A stretch of 64,000 nt of DNA from Alphaproteobacteria bacterium HGW-Alphaproteobacteria-7 (GCA_002842735.1 PHEB01000019.1:31326-95325); one strand, 5' to 3'. Shown: positions 17,038 to 26,524, counted from the first letter of the stretch. Numbers and translations are program-made. The notes: generated by a model not told the origin, from the letters alone.

Positions 17038-18179
17038 TGCCGCAACAAGTCCCGGCCCACGACCATGCGCATGATCTGGTTGGTGCCTTCAAGGATCGAA
17101 TGCACTCGCAGATCGCGCCAGAAACGTTCGATCGGGTAGTCCTGAAGGTAGCCATACCCGCCGAACAATTGCAGCGCGCGGTCGACCACGGCGCTGCCGT
17201 TATCGGTCGCCAGCCGCTTCGCCATGGCGGAAAAGCGCGTCTTGTCAGGCGCGTTGTCGGTGACTTTTGCAGCCGCGAGATAGAGCAGCGCGCGGGCAGC
17301 TTCCAAGTCGGTCGCCATATCGGCGAGCATGAACTGGGTGTTCTGGAACTCGGCGACAGGCTGGCCGAACTGGGTGCGTTCCTTGGTGTATTTGATCGCT
17401 TCGTCGAGGCACCGTTGCGCCCCACCAAGCGAGCACGCGCCGATATTCAGCCGCCCGCCATCCAGCCCCATCATCGCGATTCGGAAGCCTTCGCCCTCAC
17501 CGCCGATAAGATTTTCGACAGGCACGCGCACATCCTCAAGGATCAGCTGCGCGGTCGGTTGCGAATGCCAGCCGAGTTTCTTCTCATTCGCGCCGAAGCT
17601 GACGCCGGGCATGTCCTTTTCGATCACAACGCAGGAAATGCCCTTCGGCCCGTCCTCGCCGGTGCGCACCATCACCGCGTAAATCTCGTTCGCGCCTGCG
17701 CCGGAAATGAACTGCTTGGTGCCGTTGAGGACATAGTAGTCCCCGTCCCGGCGCGCGGTGGTGCGCAGCGCGCTGGCGTCTGATCCGCTGGAAGGTTCTG
17801 TCAGGCAATAGCTGGCGATTTTGTCCATCGTGATCAGCTGGGGCAGATACTTCGCCTTCACCGCCTCCCCGCCGAAGCGGTCAATCATCCACGATGCCAT
17901 GTTGTGGATCGAGATGAAGGCGCTGGTCGAAGGGCAGCCATAGGCCATCGCCTCCATGATCAACGCCGCTTCCAGCCGCCCCAGTCCGATCCCGCCCGAT
18001 TGTTCCGAGACATAGATCGCGCCGAACCCGAGTTCGGCGCTGCGCTGGATCGTCTCGCGCGGGAAGATGTGTTTTTCATCCCACTCGGCCGCATGGGGGG
18101 TGATGTTGTCGGCGGTGAACCGCTGGGCCACCTCGCGGATCGCGAGCTGATCGTCGGTGAGCTGAAATTGTCCGTACAT
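17034..18179 (-). CDS. Acyl-CoA dehydrogenase, probable isobutyryl-CoA dehydrogenase
   Basis: The 381-aa product starts at ATG 18179 (MYGQFQLTDDQLAIREVAQRF); a TTG two codons upstream is also possible. FAD/substrate blocks are YCLTEPSSGSDASALRTTA, WHSQPTAQLILEDVRVP, ERTQFGQPVAEFQNTQFMLADM and LFGGYGYLQDYPIERFWRDLR. The catalytic Glu is in ILEGTNQIMRMVVGRDLL near the C-terminus. Neighbouring hydratase, hydrolase and dehydrogenase genes indicate isobutyryl-CoA (valine) or 2-methyl-branched acyl-CoA as substrate. This gene is first in the operon reading leftwards. Confidence 0.92.
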   Translation of the reverse strand: MYGQFQLTDDQLAIREVAQRFTADNITPHAAEWDEKHIFPRETIQRSAELGFGAIYVSEQSGGIGLGRLEAALIMEAMAYGCPSTSAFISIHNMASWMIDRFGGEAVKAKYLPQLITMDKIASYCLTEPSSGSDASALRTTARRDGDYYVLNGTKQFISGAGANEIYAVMVRTGEDGPKGISCVVIEKDMPGVSFGANEKKLGWHSQPTAQLILEDVRVPVENLIGGEGEGFRIAMMGLDGGRLNIGACSLGGAQRCLDEAIKYTKERTQFGQPVAEFQNTQFMLADMATDLEAARALLYLAAAKVTDNAPDKTRFSAMAKRLATDNGSAVVDRALQLFGGYGYLQDYPIERFWRDLRVHSILEGTNQIMRMVVGRDLLRQ

Positions 18180-18296
18180 AACCAAGGTCTCTAACCGGGT
18201 TGCGTGGGTTAGAAAAGTCTGGCCCGTGCAAGAGCCTTGCGGATTTTTGCTAGGCGCGGCGCGATTGTCGCAATCTGTTGGCCTGTGGCATGCGTT

Positions 18297-18698
18297 TCAA
18301 ACGCTGTGGCTAGCGCCGATTGCCGCCTCAGCCTCAATCTCGACTCGCCATTCGGGGCGGCATAGCCACGCAACCCCGGCCATTGTCGCTGCCGGGCGCG
18401 CTGCGCCGAAAAACCGCGCATGCACCGCGCCAACCGCTTCTTGGTCAGCGGGGTCGGTCAGCAACATCCGGGTTCGCACGACGTCTGCGGCCGAACCGCC
18501 GAGTTCCTCAATCGCGGCGCGGATGATGGTGCAGCATCGCTCCGCCTGTGCCGCCGCGCCGCCGGGGGTAGTGCTCCCGTCAAGTTCGACCGGGCCGGTT
18601 CCTGCGACTATGATCCGGTTCCCCTCACGCACGGCGCGGGCAAAGCCGAAGGTTGTTTCAAACGGCGAAACCGATGTTGCCCACTGCCGCTCACTCAT
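18297..18698 (-). CDS. RidA/YjgF/Rid family protein
   Basis: The 133-aa product starts at ATG 18698, which overlaps the stop of the upstream I78 inhibitor gene. An extension to 18776 would run through that gene. The sequence GNRIIVAGTGPVELDG, AQAERCCTIIRAAIEELGGSAADVVRTRMLLTDPAD and WRVEIEAEAAIG follows the Rid fold, including the R-T-R of the ligand site region. Rid proteins hydrolyse reactive enamine/imine intermediates. Members of this branch (Rid2-7) often lack measured activity, so the function is tentative. Confidence 0.82.
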   Translation of the reverse strand: MSERQWATSVSPFETTFGFARAVREGNRIIVAGTGPVELDGSTTPGGAAAQAERCCTIIRAAIEELGGSAADVVRTRMLLTDPADQEAVGAVHARFFGAARPAATMAGVAWLCRPEWRVEIEAEAAIGASHSV

Positions 18699-19006
18699 CC
18701 GCAGGTGATCGCGATGATCTTCATTTGGTCGTCGTATTGCACGTTCACCCGGTCTTGCCGGTAATCCATCGTCCATGCTGAACGGGGCGGGCCCCAGCGC
18801 AGGGTGTGCGCGCCGCTTTCTTTCAGGATTACGGCCCCTCCCGCTTCCGTCGCATTATGGCCGATGTGAGCCTGCACTGATTCTGCGTTGCACACCATCG
18901 GCTCAGGCGCGGGCGGCGCAGCGGCCTGTTCCGGCGCTGCATCCGCGCCATATGTCGCACAGCCTGCCAGCCCGATTGCGGCCAACCCAATCACTGCCTG
19001 TTTCAT
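18695..19006 (-). CDS. Peptidase inhibitor I78 family lipoprotein
   Basis: The 103-aa product starts at ATG 19006, after a strong GGGAGGG ribosome site. It begins MKQAVIGLAAIGLAGC, a lipoprotein signal with lipobox LAGC (Cys16). A Pro/Ala-rich linker leads to an inhibitor-like domain. There, AESVQAHIGHNATEAGG, GAHTLRWGPPRSAWTMDYRQDRVNVQYDDQMKI and the final Cys match the I78 family of serine peptidase inhibitors. It would protect the periplasm or outer-membrane surface. The stop overlaps the RidA start by 4 bases, an unusual pairing. Confidence 0.8.
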   Translation of the reverse strand: MKQAVIGLAAIGLAGCATYGADAAPEQAAAPPAPEPMVCNAESVQAHIGHNATEAGGAVILKESGAHTLRWGPPRSAWTMDYRQDRVNVQYDDQMKIIAITCG

Positions 19007-19087
19007 TGCACCCTCCCTTGCTGTCACCGGTAAGAATCGGCGCGCATGGCAAAGGTATCAGGCGGAGTGCAAACGTCCAGCCTCCGT

Positions 19088-20560
19088 CTACTCCGCGTGC
19101 TTGTCCAATTCATCGCCTGTCACGGTCACAACGTGCAACAGATTGGTGCTGCCCGGTGTTCCGAAGGGCACGCCTGCCAGCACGATCAACTTGCTGCCTG
19201 CGGTGCCAAACCCGTGGCGCAGCGCCATGCGGCGGCCCTTGCCGATCATTTCTTCGAAGCTGCCGATATCCTTGGTCGCCACCGCGTGCGCGCCCCACAG
19301 CAGCGCCGTGCGGCGTGCGGTGCGGATCGACGGGGTCAGCACCAGCATCGGCGTGCCGGGCCGTTCGCGCGCCACCCGCCGCGCGGTTGATCCGCTGGAG
19401 GTGAATACGGTAATCGCGCTGATCGGCACTGTATCGGCGATGGTCATGCAAGCATGGGCCAGCGCATCGGACGTGGTCGCGTCGGGCGTGGTTTCGAGGA
19501 AGCGCACACGTTCCCTGTAACCTTCATCGCGTTCAACCTGAGCAGCGATGGCGTGCATCATCGCTACCGATTCTTCCGGCCAAGCGCCCGCTGCGCTTTC
19601 AGCCGAAAGCATGACGGCGTCCGCCCCATCATAAACTGCATTAGCCACGTCGGAGACTTCGGCGCGGGTCGGGGTCGGGCTTTCGATCATGCTTTCCAGC
19701 ATCTGGGTCGCCACGATCACCGGCTTGCCCGCACGCCTGCTGGCAGCCACGATACGTTTTTGTAGCGGTGGGACTTCGTGCGGTTCCAGTTCCACGCCCA
19801 GATCGCCGCGTGCGACCATGATGCCATCGGCGAGTTCGATGATCGAATCGAGCCGGTGGATGGCTTGCGGTTTTTCGATCTTGGCGCACAGCGCGATATC
19901 GCGGGTGCCGATCAGCTTGCGTGCTTCGGCAATATCTTCGGGCCGCTGAACAAAACTGAGCGCGATCCAGTCCGCTCCGTGTTCGGTGGCGAAGGCAAGG
20001 TCGCGGCGGTCTTTTTCGGTCAGCGCCGGGATCGGCACTTCGGCATCAGGGACGTTCACGCCCTTGCGATCCGAAATCACCCCGCCGACTTCGGCAGAGC
20101 ATAGGATGCGATTTTCGTCTGCCTCCAGCACCTTCAACCGGATTTTGCCGTCATTAATCAGCAATCGCTGGCCGCGCTCCATAATGCCGAACAATTCGGG
20201 ATGCGGCAGGCATACACGGTTTTCATCGCCGGGCGTCTCATCGCGGTCTAGCACGAAGTGGCCCGAATGGCGGATCACCGCCTCCCCATTCTTGAACCTG
20301 CCGACGCGCAATTTCGGCCCTTGCAGATCGGCCAGGATCGCGATCGGCCGCGCAAACTGTTTTTCCAACGCGCGGATGGCGTTGATCGCGGCCTCGTGAT
20401 CGGCGTGATCGCCGTGGCTCATATTGACGCGGAACGCATCCGCTCCTGCCAGCAGCAGCTTTTCGAGCATTTCGGGCGAACGGCTGGCCGGGCCGATGGT
20501 GGCGAGAATCTTGACCTTGCGGCCGCGCGGGTCGATCCTGATCTGATCGCGTCGTGTCAT
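19088..20560 (-). CDS. pyk: Pyruvate kinase
   Basis: A 490-aa enzyme of usual length. Key elements: KVKILATIGPAS (N-terminal strand), FRVNMSHGDHADHE (ATP/K+ site Arg, Asn), LADLQGPKLRVGRF, ALTEKDRRDLAFATEHGADWIALSFVQ, LCAKIEKPQAIHRLDSII with catalytic Lys, MVARGDLGVELEPHEVPPLQK (Mg-binding Glu/Asp) and PVIVATQMLESMI. The C-terminal domain has TPSIRTARRTALLWGAHAV. It converts PEP plus ADP to pyruvate plus ATP. It faces away from the DUF1244 gene, with 67 bases between the two starts that should hold both promoters. Confidence 0.96.
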   Translation of the reverse strand: MTRRDQIRIDPRGRKVKILATIGPASRSPEMLEKLLLAGADAFRVNMSHGDHADHEAAINAIRALEKQFARPIAILADLQGPKLRVGRFKNGEAVIRHSGHFVLDRDETPGDENRVCLPHPELFGIMERGQRLLINDGKIRLKVLEADENRILCSAEVGGVISDRKGVNVPDAEVPIPALTEKDRRDLAFATEHGADWIALSFVQRPEDIAEARKLIGTRDIALCAKIEKPQAIHRLDSIIELADGIMVARGDLGVELEPHEVPPLQKRIVAASRRAGKPVIVATQMLESMIESPTPTRAEVSDVANAVYDGADAVMLSAESAAGAWPEESVAMMHAIAAQVERDEGYRERVRFLETTPDATTSDALAHACMTIADTVPISAITVFTSSGSTARRVARERPGTPMLVLTPSIRTARRTALLWGAHAVATKDIGSFEEMIGKGRRMALRHGFGTAGSKLIVLAGVPFGTPGSTNLLHVVTVTGDELDKHAE

Positions 20561-20627
20561 GGTGTTGCCTATCCCTCGTTACGGCAGGCTATGGCAGACC
20601 CATTTTGCAACTCAAGGAAAAGCCGCG

Positions 20628-20939
20628 ATGAATAGCAATGCCGACACGCTAGATGATCTTGACGATGCGCAGGCCGCTGCCGCGTTTCGGCGGTTGGTGC
20701 GCCATTTGCGCCATCGTCATGATGCGCAAAACATTGAATTGATGGGGCTAGCCGGTTTCTGCCGCAATTGTCTGGCCGACTGGATTCGTGATGCCGGCTA
20801 TCCGGGCGACAAGGAAGCCGCGCGTGCGGTGATCCACGGAATGCCAAGCGCGCAGTGGAAGGAACGCTTCCAATCGCCCGCCGCGCCGGAACAAATCGCC
20901 GCAATGGAAGCGAGTTTGGCGAAGAACACACAGGATTAA
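20628..20939 (+). CDS. DUF1244 family protein
   Basis: The 103-aa product starts at ATG 20628 after AAGGAAAAG; upstream in-frame codons reach into the pyk promoter. The central [34 protein letters not shown], with its C-R-N-C pair, is the signature of the small DUF1244 family found throughout Alphaproteobacteria. The two Cys may bind metal. Function is unknown. It is followed after 80 bases by gapR on the same strand. Confidence 0.88.
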   Translation: MNSNADTLDDLDDAQAAAAFRRLVRHLRHRHDAQNIELMGLAGFCRNCLADWIRDAGYPGDKEAARAVIHGMPSAQWKERFQSPAAPEQIAAMEASLAKNTQD

Positions 20940-21019
20940 TTTGCGCCGCCGGTTCAATCGGCGCGGCAGTCTGGCTATCGCCCGCTCCAACCGATTCTGT
21001 TTCCAATGGAGATTCCCCG

Positions 21020-21256
21020 ATGGCCGAAACCACCGACGACCGCCTGCGCCTGCTGATCGAACGCATCGAACGCCTTGAAGAAGAAAAGAAAGGCATCGCC
21101 GACGATATCCGCGACGTCTATGCCGAAGCCAAGGCGGTAGGATATGATCCCAAGATCATGCGCCAGATCGTGCGTCTCAGAAAAATGAAGCCCGATGATC
21201 GCAGCGAGCAGGACATGCTGCTGGAAACCTACAAGGCCGCACTCGGCATGGGGTGA
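21020..21256 (+). CDS. gapR: GapR-family nucleoid protein (DUF2312)
   Basis: This 78-aa protein starts at ATG 21020 ([25 protein letters not shown]). The coiled-coil N-terminus and the basic [20 protein letters not shown] segment are diagnostic for DUF2312/GapR. In Caulobacter GapR wraps overtwisted DNA ahead of replication and transcription forks and stimulates topoisomerases. The length is normal. An upstream frame is open to 20855, but it covers the end of the previous gene and lacks similarity. Confidence 0.92.
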   Translation: MAETTDDRLRLLIERIERLEEEKKGIADDIRDVYAEAKAVGYDPKIMRQIVRLRKMKPDDRSEQDMLLETYKAALGMG

Positions 21257-21376
21257 GGATTGCAAAACCCGCGTGCAAGGGCACCTCGCCGCGTCGATGT
21301 GCGCCCTTGCATCCGCATAAGCCATCGGAGTAAAGCGCGGCGCTCCTTATTCTATTATCCCGGTGAAGCGCGTCCC

Positions 21377-22087
21377 ATGGCAGGCCATTCCAAATTCAAG
21401 AATATCATGCACCGCAAGGGTGCGCAGGACAAAAAACGCTCGGCTATGTTCTCCAAGCTGAGCCGCGAAATTACCGTGGCGGCCAAGATGGGCCTGGCAG
21501 TCAACGCCGCCAAGGCGCAGTCGATGCCGAAAGACAATATCCAGCGCGCGATCGACAAGGCGAGCATGGCGGGCGGTGAGGATTACGTCGAGATCCGCTA
21601 TGAAGGTTATGGCCCCGGCGGGGTGGCGCTGATCGTCGAGGCGCTGACCGACAACCGCAACCGCACCGCAACCAATGTTCGCACCGCATTCAGCAAGAAC
21701 GGCGGCAATCTTGGCTCCGAAGGTTCGGTCAGCCATGGCTTCGAACGGCGCGGACTGATCGAATATGGGCCGGACGCGGGTGACGAGGAAGCGATGTTAG
21801 AGGCCGCAATCGAAGCGGGCGCGGATGATGTCGAATCATCAGAAGACGGCCACACCATCTGGACCGCCGCTGACGCGCTCCACGGCGTGGCTGGCGCGCT
21901 TGAACAGGCTTTGGGTGCGGCAGATAACGTCAAACTGGCGTGGAAGCCGGTGCTCACCGTCGATGTCGACGAGGCGACAGCGAGCACGCTGATGAAACTG
22001 ATCGACACGCTCGACGATGATGATGATGTGCAGACCGTGTGGGGTAATTACGAAATCTCAGACGAGGTGATGGAGAAGCTGGGCTGA
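21377..22087 (+). CDS. YebC/PmpR-family protein (ribosome-associated or transcriptional regulator)
   Basis: The 236-aa product starts at ATG 21377 with [21 protein letters not shown], the conserved YebC N-terminus; the upstream open frame to 21260 is not part of it. Other blocks are [66 protein letters not shown] and a C-terminal acidic region [14 protein letters not shown]. YebC proteins were first called transcription factors; recent work ties them to translation of proline-rich stretches. The stop shares a base with the next ATG (TGATG). Confidence 0.94.
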   Translation: MAGHSKFKNIMHRKGAQDKKRSAMFSKLSREITVAAKMGLAVNAAKAQSMPKDNIQRAIDKASMAGGEDYVEIRYEGYGPGGVALIVEALTDNRNRTATNVRTAFSKNGGNLGSEGSVSHGFERRGLIEYGPDAGDEEAMLEAAIEAGADDVESSEDGHTIWTAADALHGVAGALEQALGAADNVKLAWKPVLTVDVDEATASTLMKLIDTLDDDDDVQTVWGNYEISDEVMEKLG

Positions 22088-22437
22088 TGTGGAGCTTCGT
22101 CGCCAAGGCGCTTCTAGCCGGGGCGATGATCGCTGCAATTGCGGAAGTAGGGCGGAGGCAACCGGCGACGGCAGCACTAATCGCCTCGTTGCCGCTGGTA
22201 AGCGTGCTGGGCATGATATTCCTTTGGCACGCGCGACCTGATGCCGCAAACATGGCTGTGCATGCCGAAGTGACCTTCTGGTATGTGCTACCCAGCCTAC
22301 CGATGTTTCTGCTGATTCCAGCCTTGCTGCGAAGCGGTGTCAATTTCTGGATCGCGCTTGCGGCAGGCTGCCTTCTGACCGTGGTTCTCTATCTGCTAAT
22401 GATGCAGATCGGGCCGCGGCTCGGGCTGAAACTTTAA
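22087..22437 (+). CDS. DUF3147 family small membrane protein
   Basis: The 116-aa product has four hydrophobic helices (about residues 3-21, 27-46, 66-83 and 88-108). It contains RRQPATAALIASLPLVSVLGMIFL and VTFWYVLPSLPMFLLIPALLRSGVNFWIALAAG, typical of DUF3147 proteins. It is coupled to the YebC gene by a 1-base overlap and lies 20 bases before ruvC. The biochemical role is unknown. Confidence 0.82.
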   Translation: MWSFVAKALLAGAMIAAIAEVGRRQPATAALIASLPLVSVLGMIFLWHARPDAANMAVHAEVTFWYVLPSLPMFLLIPALLRSGVNFWIALAAGCLLTVVLYLLMMQIGPRLGLKL

Positions 22438-22457
22438 AGCCTGATGATGATTTTCCG

Positions 22458-22931
22458 ATGCTGATATTGGGCCTCGACCCTTCGCTTTCCTGCACCGGTT
22501 GGGGCGTGGTCCGTAGCGAAGGTGCGCGGATCAGCCATATCGCCAATGGCCAGATCAAGACCGATGCCAGCGCGCCGATGGCAAAGCGGCTGGCGGTGTT
22601 GCAATCCGGGCTTGCAGCAGTGATCGCCTCCCACCATCCCCATCGCGCCGCTGCCGAGGAAATTTTCCTCAACACCAACCCGCAATCCACTTTGAAGCTG
22701 GCACAGGCGCGCGGCGCGGTGTTGGCGGCGTGCGGAGCAGCCGGGTTAGCAGTCAACGAACACGCCGCAAGGCTGGTCAAAAAAGCCGTCACTGGCACCG
22801 GCGGGGCGGAAAAGGCGCAGGTCGCCGCGATGGTCAAGGTACTGTTGCCGGGTATCTCCATCGCGGGCAGTGATGCGGCTGATGCGCTGGCAGTGGCGAT
22901 TGCCGACGCGCATCTGGCCCCGCGGATTTGA
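22458..22931 (+). CDS. ruvC: Crossover junction endodeoxyribonuclease RuvC
   Basis: The 157-aa resolvase has ILGLDPSLSCTGWGV (catalytic Asp7), AAEEIFLNTNPQSTLKLAQARGAVL (catalytic Glu of the EE pair), and SDAADALAVAIADAH (two C-terminal catalytic Asp). All four acidic residues needed for Holliday junction cleavage are present. The yebC-ruvC order is common, but ruvA and ruvB do not follow here. An ArsC-like gene comes next, 12 bases downstream. Confidence 0.96.
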   Translation: MLILGLDPSLSCTGWGVVRSEGARISHIANGQIKTDASAPMAKRLAVLQSGLAAVIASHHPHRAAAEEIFLNTNPQSTLKLAQARGAVLAACGAAGLAVNEHAARLVKKAVTGTGGAEKAQVAAMVKVLLPGISIAGSDAADALAVAIADAHLAPRI

Positions 22932-22943
22932 ACGGAAACAGCA

Positions 22944-23291
22944 ATGATCCACCTTTTCGGCATCCCCAATTGCGACACGGTGAAAAAGGCACGGGTGTGG
23001 CTCGACGCGCATGACCAGCCCTACACGTTCCACGATTACAAAAAGGAAGGCGCTGATCCGGACAGACTCGCCTTCTGGATCGCTGCCGCTGGCCTTAATG
23101 TGGTGGTAAACCGCAAGGGCACGACTTACCGTGCGCTGTCCGACGCCGACAAAGCACTTGCAGCTGACAGTCACACGGCTGTCGCTTTGCTCGTTCAGCA
23201 ACCAAGCATCATCAAGCGGCCAATCGTCGAATATCACGGCGGTATTCTGGTCAGTTTCAGGGAAGACGAATGGTCCGCAGCCTTGCTTTGA
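22944..23291 (+). CDS. ArsC/Spx-family reductase-like protein (YffB type)
   Basis: The 115-aa thioredoxin-fold protein begins MIHLFGIPNCDTVKKARVWLD, with the single Cys10 in the N-C-D-T context typical of YffB/ArsC-like proteins. KRPIVEYHGGILVSFREDEW near the end supplies the usual RP motif. YffB-like proteins may be glutathione-dependent thiol reductases. True arsenate reduction is not implied without ars genes. The 3' end overlaps the next gene by 22 bases. Confidence 0.85.
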   Translation: MIHLFGIPNCDTVKKARVWLDAHDQPYTFHDYKKEGADPDRLAFWIAAAGLNVVVNRKGTTYRALSDADKALAADSHTAVALLVQQPSIIKRPIVEYHGGILVSFREDEWSAALL

Positions 23292-24337
23292 TCGCGCTGA
23301 TGGCGCTGGCCCCGGTGGCCGCCGCGGCTGAGGATATGCTCATCATCGCCCACCGCGGTGCGAGTGCCGAGCGGCCCGAGCATACGCTCGCCGCTTACGA
23401 ATTGGCGATCGATCAGGGCGCGGATTATATCGAGCCCGATCTGGTCGCCACGAAGGATCTGGTGCTGGTGTCGCGCCACGAAAACGAATTGTCGGGCACC
23501 ACCGATGTCGCCAGCCGCGAGGAATTCGAAGACCGCCGCCGCGACAAAACGATTGATGGGCAGAAAATCGCGGGCTGGTTTGCCGAGGACTTTACCCTCG
23601 CCGAACTGCGCACCCTGCGCGCGAAGGAGCGCATCCCTTCGCTGCGCCCCGCCAATGCGCGGTATGACGGGCTGTATCAGGTGCCGACCTTCGCGGAGAT
23701 CGTGAAGCTGGTGCGCGCCAAGGAGGCGGTCACGGGTAAGCGTATCGGCCTCTATCCTGAAATCAAGCACCCGGAATTCCTGTTGCAGGACGCAGGGATC
23801 GACATGGTCGATCTGCTGCTACGCGAGCTGCGCACGCTGGGCATTACGCCCGACGATCCAGTGTTCATCCAAAGCTTTGAAGTCGGCCCGCTCCAGCGGC
23901 TCGACAAGCGGGAAGACTTCAAGCTGGTGCAGCTAGTGGCGCCGATTGGCGGCCCGGCGGATGAGGCTGCAATGCGGTACGCTGAAATGGTAACGCCGAC
24001 GGGGCTGGCCGAAATCGCGAAATATGCCGATGCGATTGGCGCGCATATCGGGCTGGTACTGACGCCGGAGGGAACGCCGACATCGCTGGTTGCCGACGCC
24101 AATGCGGCGGGGCTGGAGGTGCACGCGTGGACGGTGCGTCCCGAGAACGAGTTTCTGCCGCCGATGTTACGCTATGGGGATGATCCCAAGGGCAAGGGCT
24201 GCGGCGATGTGCAGCTGGCCCAGTTGCTCAAGAAAGCAGGGGTGGCAGGGGTGTTCGCCGATCATCCGGGTAGGATGGTGACATACGTGAAGGATGGTAA
24301 GGAAAACCTGCTGTGCTCGATTATGGGGGCTGGCTAA
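23270..24337 (+). CDS. Periplasmic glycerophosphodiester phosphodiesterase
   Basis: The 355-aa product begins with a signal peptide (MVRSLALIALMALAPVAAAA). The GDPD barrel has IIAHRGASAERPEHTLAAYELAIDQGADYIEPDLVATKDLVLVSRHENEL: HRG plus E/D for Ca binding and catalytic His in the S-R-H-E segment. Later IGLYPEIKHP and VFIQSFEVGPLQRL are present. Length and order match GlpQ-like enzymes that release glycerol-3-phosphate from deacylated phospholipids. The long palindrome just beyond its stop may terminate transcription. Confidence 0.92.
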   Translation: MVRSLALIALMALAPVAAAAEDMLIIAHRGASAERPEHTLAAYELAIDQGADYIEPDLVATKDLVLVSRHENELSGTTDVASREEFEDRRRDKTIDGQKIAGWFAEDFTLAELRTLRAKERIPSLRPANARYDGLYQVPTFAEIVKLVRAKEAVTGKRIGLYPEIKHPEFLLQDAGIDMVDLLLRELRTLGITPDDPVFIQSFEVGPLQRLDKREDFKLVQLVAPIGGPADEAAMRYAEMVTPTGLAEIAKYADAIGAHIGLVLTPEGTPTSLVADANAAGLEVHAWTVRPENEFLPPMLRYGDDPKGKGCGDVQLAQLLKKAGVAGVFADHPGRMVTYVKDGKENLLCSIMGAG

Positions 24338-24365
24338 AGAGAGTCAGATTTCAATCAAGTCATAC

Positions 24366-24447
24366 CGTCACCCCAGCGAAAGCTGGGGCCTAGGGCATCA
24401 TGCGCCGCACCTTGCCGCTCTAGGCCCCAGCTTTCGCTGGGGTGACG
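24366..24447. repeat. Perfect 27-bp inverted repeat of hairpins between convergent genes
   Basis: Arms 24366-24392 and 24421-24447 are exact reverse complements, with 28 unpaired bases between them. Within each arm, CCCCAGC and GCTGGGG flank GAAA, so each arm can itself form a 7-bp hairpin with a GAAA tetraloop. It lies between the 3' ends of the phosphodiesterase and ubiG genes and probably serves as a bidirectional terminator. The structure is that of REP/BIME-like elements. Confidence 0.88.
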
Positions 24448-24450
24448 AAA

Positions 24451-25188
24451 TTAGACGCGCTTTGCCGAAAGAATATAATTCAGCGCCATATCATCCGACA
24501 GATGCAGCCCCTTGCCCGGACGCCACGCGATCCCGCGCTGTGCCGTCACCGACAGCCCCGCGTCCGCCAGCAGCACTTCGAACTCGTCCGGGGTGATGAA
24601 ATCCTCCCAATGGTGTGTGCCTTTGGGCACATAGCCCACCGCCTCAGCCGCACCGACCAGCAGCACGCGCGAGGCCGCCGTGCGGTTGGGGGTGGACATC
24701 ACGAGCAGGCCATCTGGCGCCAGCCGCGCTGCGACATCGCGCAGGAAGGCGGGCTTGTCCGCAACGTGCTCGATCACTTCGACACAGGTGACCAAATCGA
24801 AGGTGCCGATGTCCAGCCCCGCCACCTCACCCGCCATGTAACGGATATCCAGCCCGACCGCCTCGGCATGGGCGGCAGCCGCCGCAACATTTTCCGGCGC
24901 CGCGTCCACGCCTGTCACCGCCGCGCCCAACCGCGCGAGCGGCTCGCACACCAAACCCGCGCCGCAGCCGATATCGAGCGCACCCTTGCCCGCCAGCGGC
25001 TTCGCCAGTGTCGCCGCACCGGACCAATGCGCATCAATTGCGTCCCTGATAAACGCCATCCGCACCGGGTTTACCTGATGCAGACTCGCCATTGCCCCCT
25101 TGGGGTTCCACCAATCGCGTGCCAGCCCGGCAAAGAAATCGGCTTCCTCAGGACGGATAGTTACATTCGATACGTTTGCGTTTCCCAT
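24451..25188 (-). CDS. ubiG: Ubiquinone biosynthesis O-methyltransferase
   Basis: The 245-aa methyltransferase has ARDWWNPKGAMASLHQVNPVRMAFI (UbiG-specific N-terminus), ALDIGCGAGLVCEPLARLGAAVTGVD (SAM motif I), YMAGEVAGLDIGTFDLVTCVEVIEHV and PDGLLVMSTPNRT. C-terminal HHWEDFITPDEFEVLL is also typical. It carries out both O-methylations of ubiquinone synthesis at the membrane. It is monocistronic, divergent from lysC. Confidence 0.95.
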   Translation of the reverse strand: MGNANVSNVTIRPEEADFFAGLARDWWNPKGAMASLHQVNPVRMAFIRDAIDAHWSGAATLAKPLAGKGALDIGCGAGLVCEPLARLGAAVTGVDAAPENVAAAAAHAEAVGLDIRYMAGEVAGLDIGTFDLVTCVEVIEHVADKPAFLRDVAARLAPDGLLVMSTPNRTAASRVLLVGAAEAVGYVPKGTHHWEDFITPDEFEVLLADAGLSVTAQRGIAWRPGKGLHLSDDMALNYILSAKRV

Positions 25189-25237
25189 AAACGCCCCTTA
25201 ACAGCGCCCGCGAACACTCACCAGCAGGAGCTTCCTT

Positions 25238-26524
25238 TTGGCCCGCATCGTGATGAAATTTGGTGGCACATCCATGGCCGGAACGGAGCGGATTCGCCGG
25301 GTCGCGAATATCGTGCGCGCGCAGGCGGCCCCTAAGCCCGACGGCACGCGCGATTCTGTCGCCGTGGTAGTTAGCGCGATGGCGGGCGAAACTGATCGGC
25401 TGGTGAACTTTTGCCGCGAAGCCAACCCGCTATATGATCCGGCGGAATATGACGTGGTGGTCGCCAGCGGCGAGCAGGTGACCAGCGGGCTGCTGGCACT
25501 GACCCTGCAAGCCCTAGGCTGCAAGGCGCGCAGCTGGCTCGGCTGGCAATTGCCGATCCAGACCATCGAAGCCCATGCCAAAGCACGGATCGATTCGATC
25601 GACGCCCCCGGCCTGATCGCCGCGATGGAAGCAGGCGAAATTGCGGTGATCCCCGGCTTTCAAGGCGTGTCGGAAGATGGCCGGGTGACGACTTTGGGCC
25701 GCGGGGGATCGGATACCTCAGCCGTCGCTGTCGCCGCCGCAATCAAGGCGGATCGCTGTGACATCTACACCGACGTGGACGGGGTCTACACTACCGATCC
25801 GCGCATCGTCGCCAAGGCGCGCAAGCAGAAGGCGGTGACATACGAGGAAATGCTCGAACTCGCATCGGTCGGCGCCAAGGTGCTCCAGACCCGCAGCGTC
25901 GGCCTGGCAATGAAAGAAGGCGTGCGGGTGCAGGTATTGTCGAGCTTTATCGGCGAAGGCGCTATGCCAGCCGATGATCTTCCCGGCACGCTGATCGTCT
26001 CGGACACGGAAATGGATGAATTGGTGGAGAAGGGCCTGATGGAACGCCAGCTTGTAACCGGCATTGCGCATGACAAGAACGAGGCCAAGGTCATCCTGAC
26101 CCGCGTGCCCGACCGGCCCGGCGCGGTGGCGAATATCTTTGAACCGCTGGCCGCTGCCAGCATCAACGTCGATATGATCATCCAGAACGTCGGCCGCGAC
26201 AAGGGTGAGACCGACGTGACCTTTACCGTGCCGCAATCCGATCTGGCCCGTGCGCAGGCGCTGCTGGAGGATCGCCGCGACGCAATCGGCTTCAACCGCA
26301 TCATCACCGACAGCAAGATCGCCAAGATCAGCGTCGTCGGCGTCGGCATGAAAAGCCACGCCGGGGTGGCGAGCACGATGTTCCGTTCACTGTCCGACCG
26401 CGGCATCAACATCCAGGCGATCTCGACCAGCGAAATCAAGGTCAGCGTGATGATCGACGAGGACGAGACTGAACTGGCGGTGCGCGTTCTGCACACTGCC
26501 TATGGGCTGGATGCAGTTAGCTGA
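25238..26524 (+). CDS. lysC: Aspartokinase
   Basis: The 428-aa product uses a TTG start; AGCAGGAG lies 8 bases before it and the product begins [19 protein letters not shown], as this family does. Kinase blocks are [41 protein letters not shown] and [16 protein letters not shown]. Two ACT domains follow ([23 protein letters not shown] region near residue 275, and [19 protein letters not shown] near 355), for Lys/Thr feedback. It phosphorylates aspartate for Lys, Met, Thr and diaminopimelate synthesis. Confidence 0.95.
   Translation: MARIVMKFGGTSMAGTERIRRVANIVRAQAAPKPDGTRDSVAVVVSAMAGETDRLVNFCREANPLYDPAEYDVVVASGEQVTSGLLALTLQALGCKARSWLGWQLPIQTIEAHAKARIDSIDAPGLIAAMEAGEIAVIPGFQGVSEDGRVTTLGRGGSDTSAVAVAAAIKADRCDIYTDVDGVYTTDPRIVAKARKQKAVTYEEMLELASVGAKVLQTRSVGLAMKEGVRVQVLSSFIGEGAMPADDLPGTLIVSDTEMDELVEKGLMERQLVTGIAHDKNEAKVILTRVPDRPGAVANIFEPLAAASINVDMIIQNVGRDKGETDVTFTVPQSDLARAQALLEDRRDAIGFNRIITDSKIAKISVVGVGMKSHAGVASTMFRSLSDRGINIQAISTSEIKVSVMIDEDETELAVRVLHTAYGLDAVS

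Noticed and set aside
22944..23291. Arsenic resistance gene
   Set aside because: The sequence is of the YffB/Spx-like branch of the ArsC family and no other ars gene is nearby.
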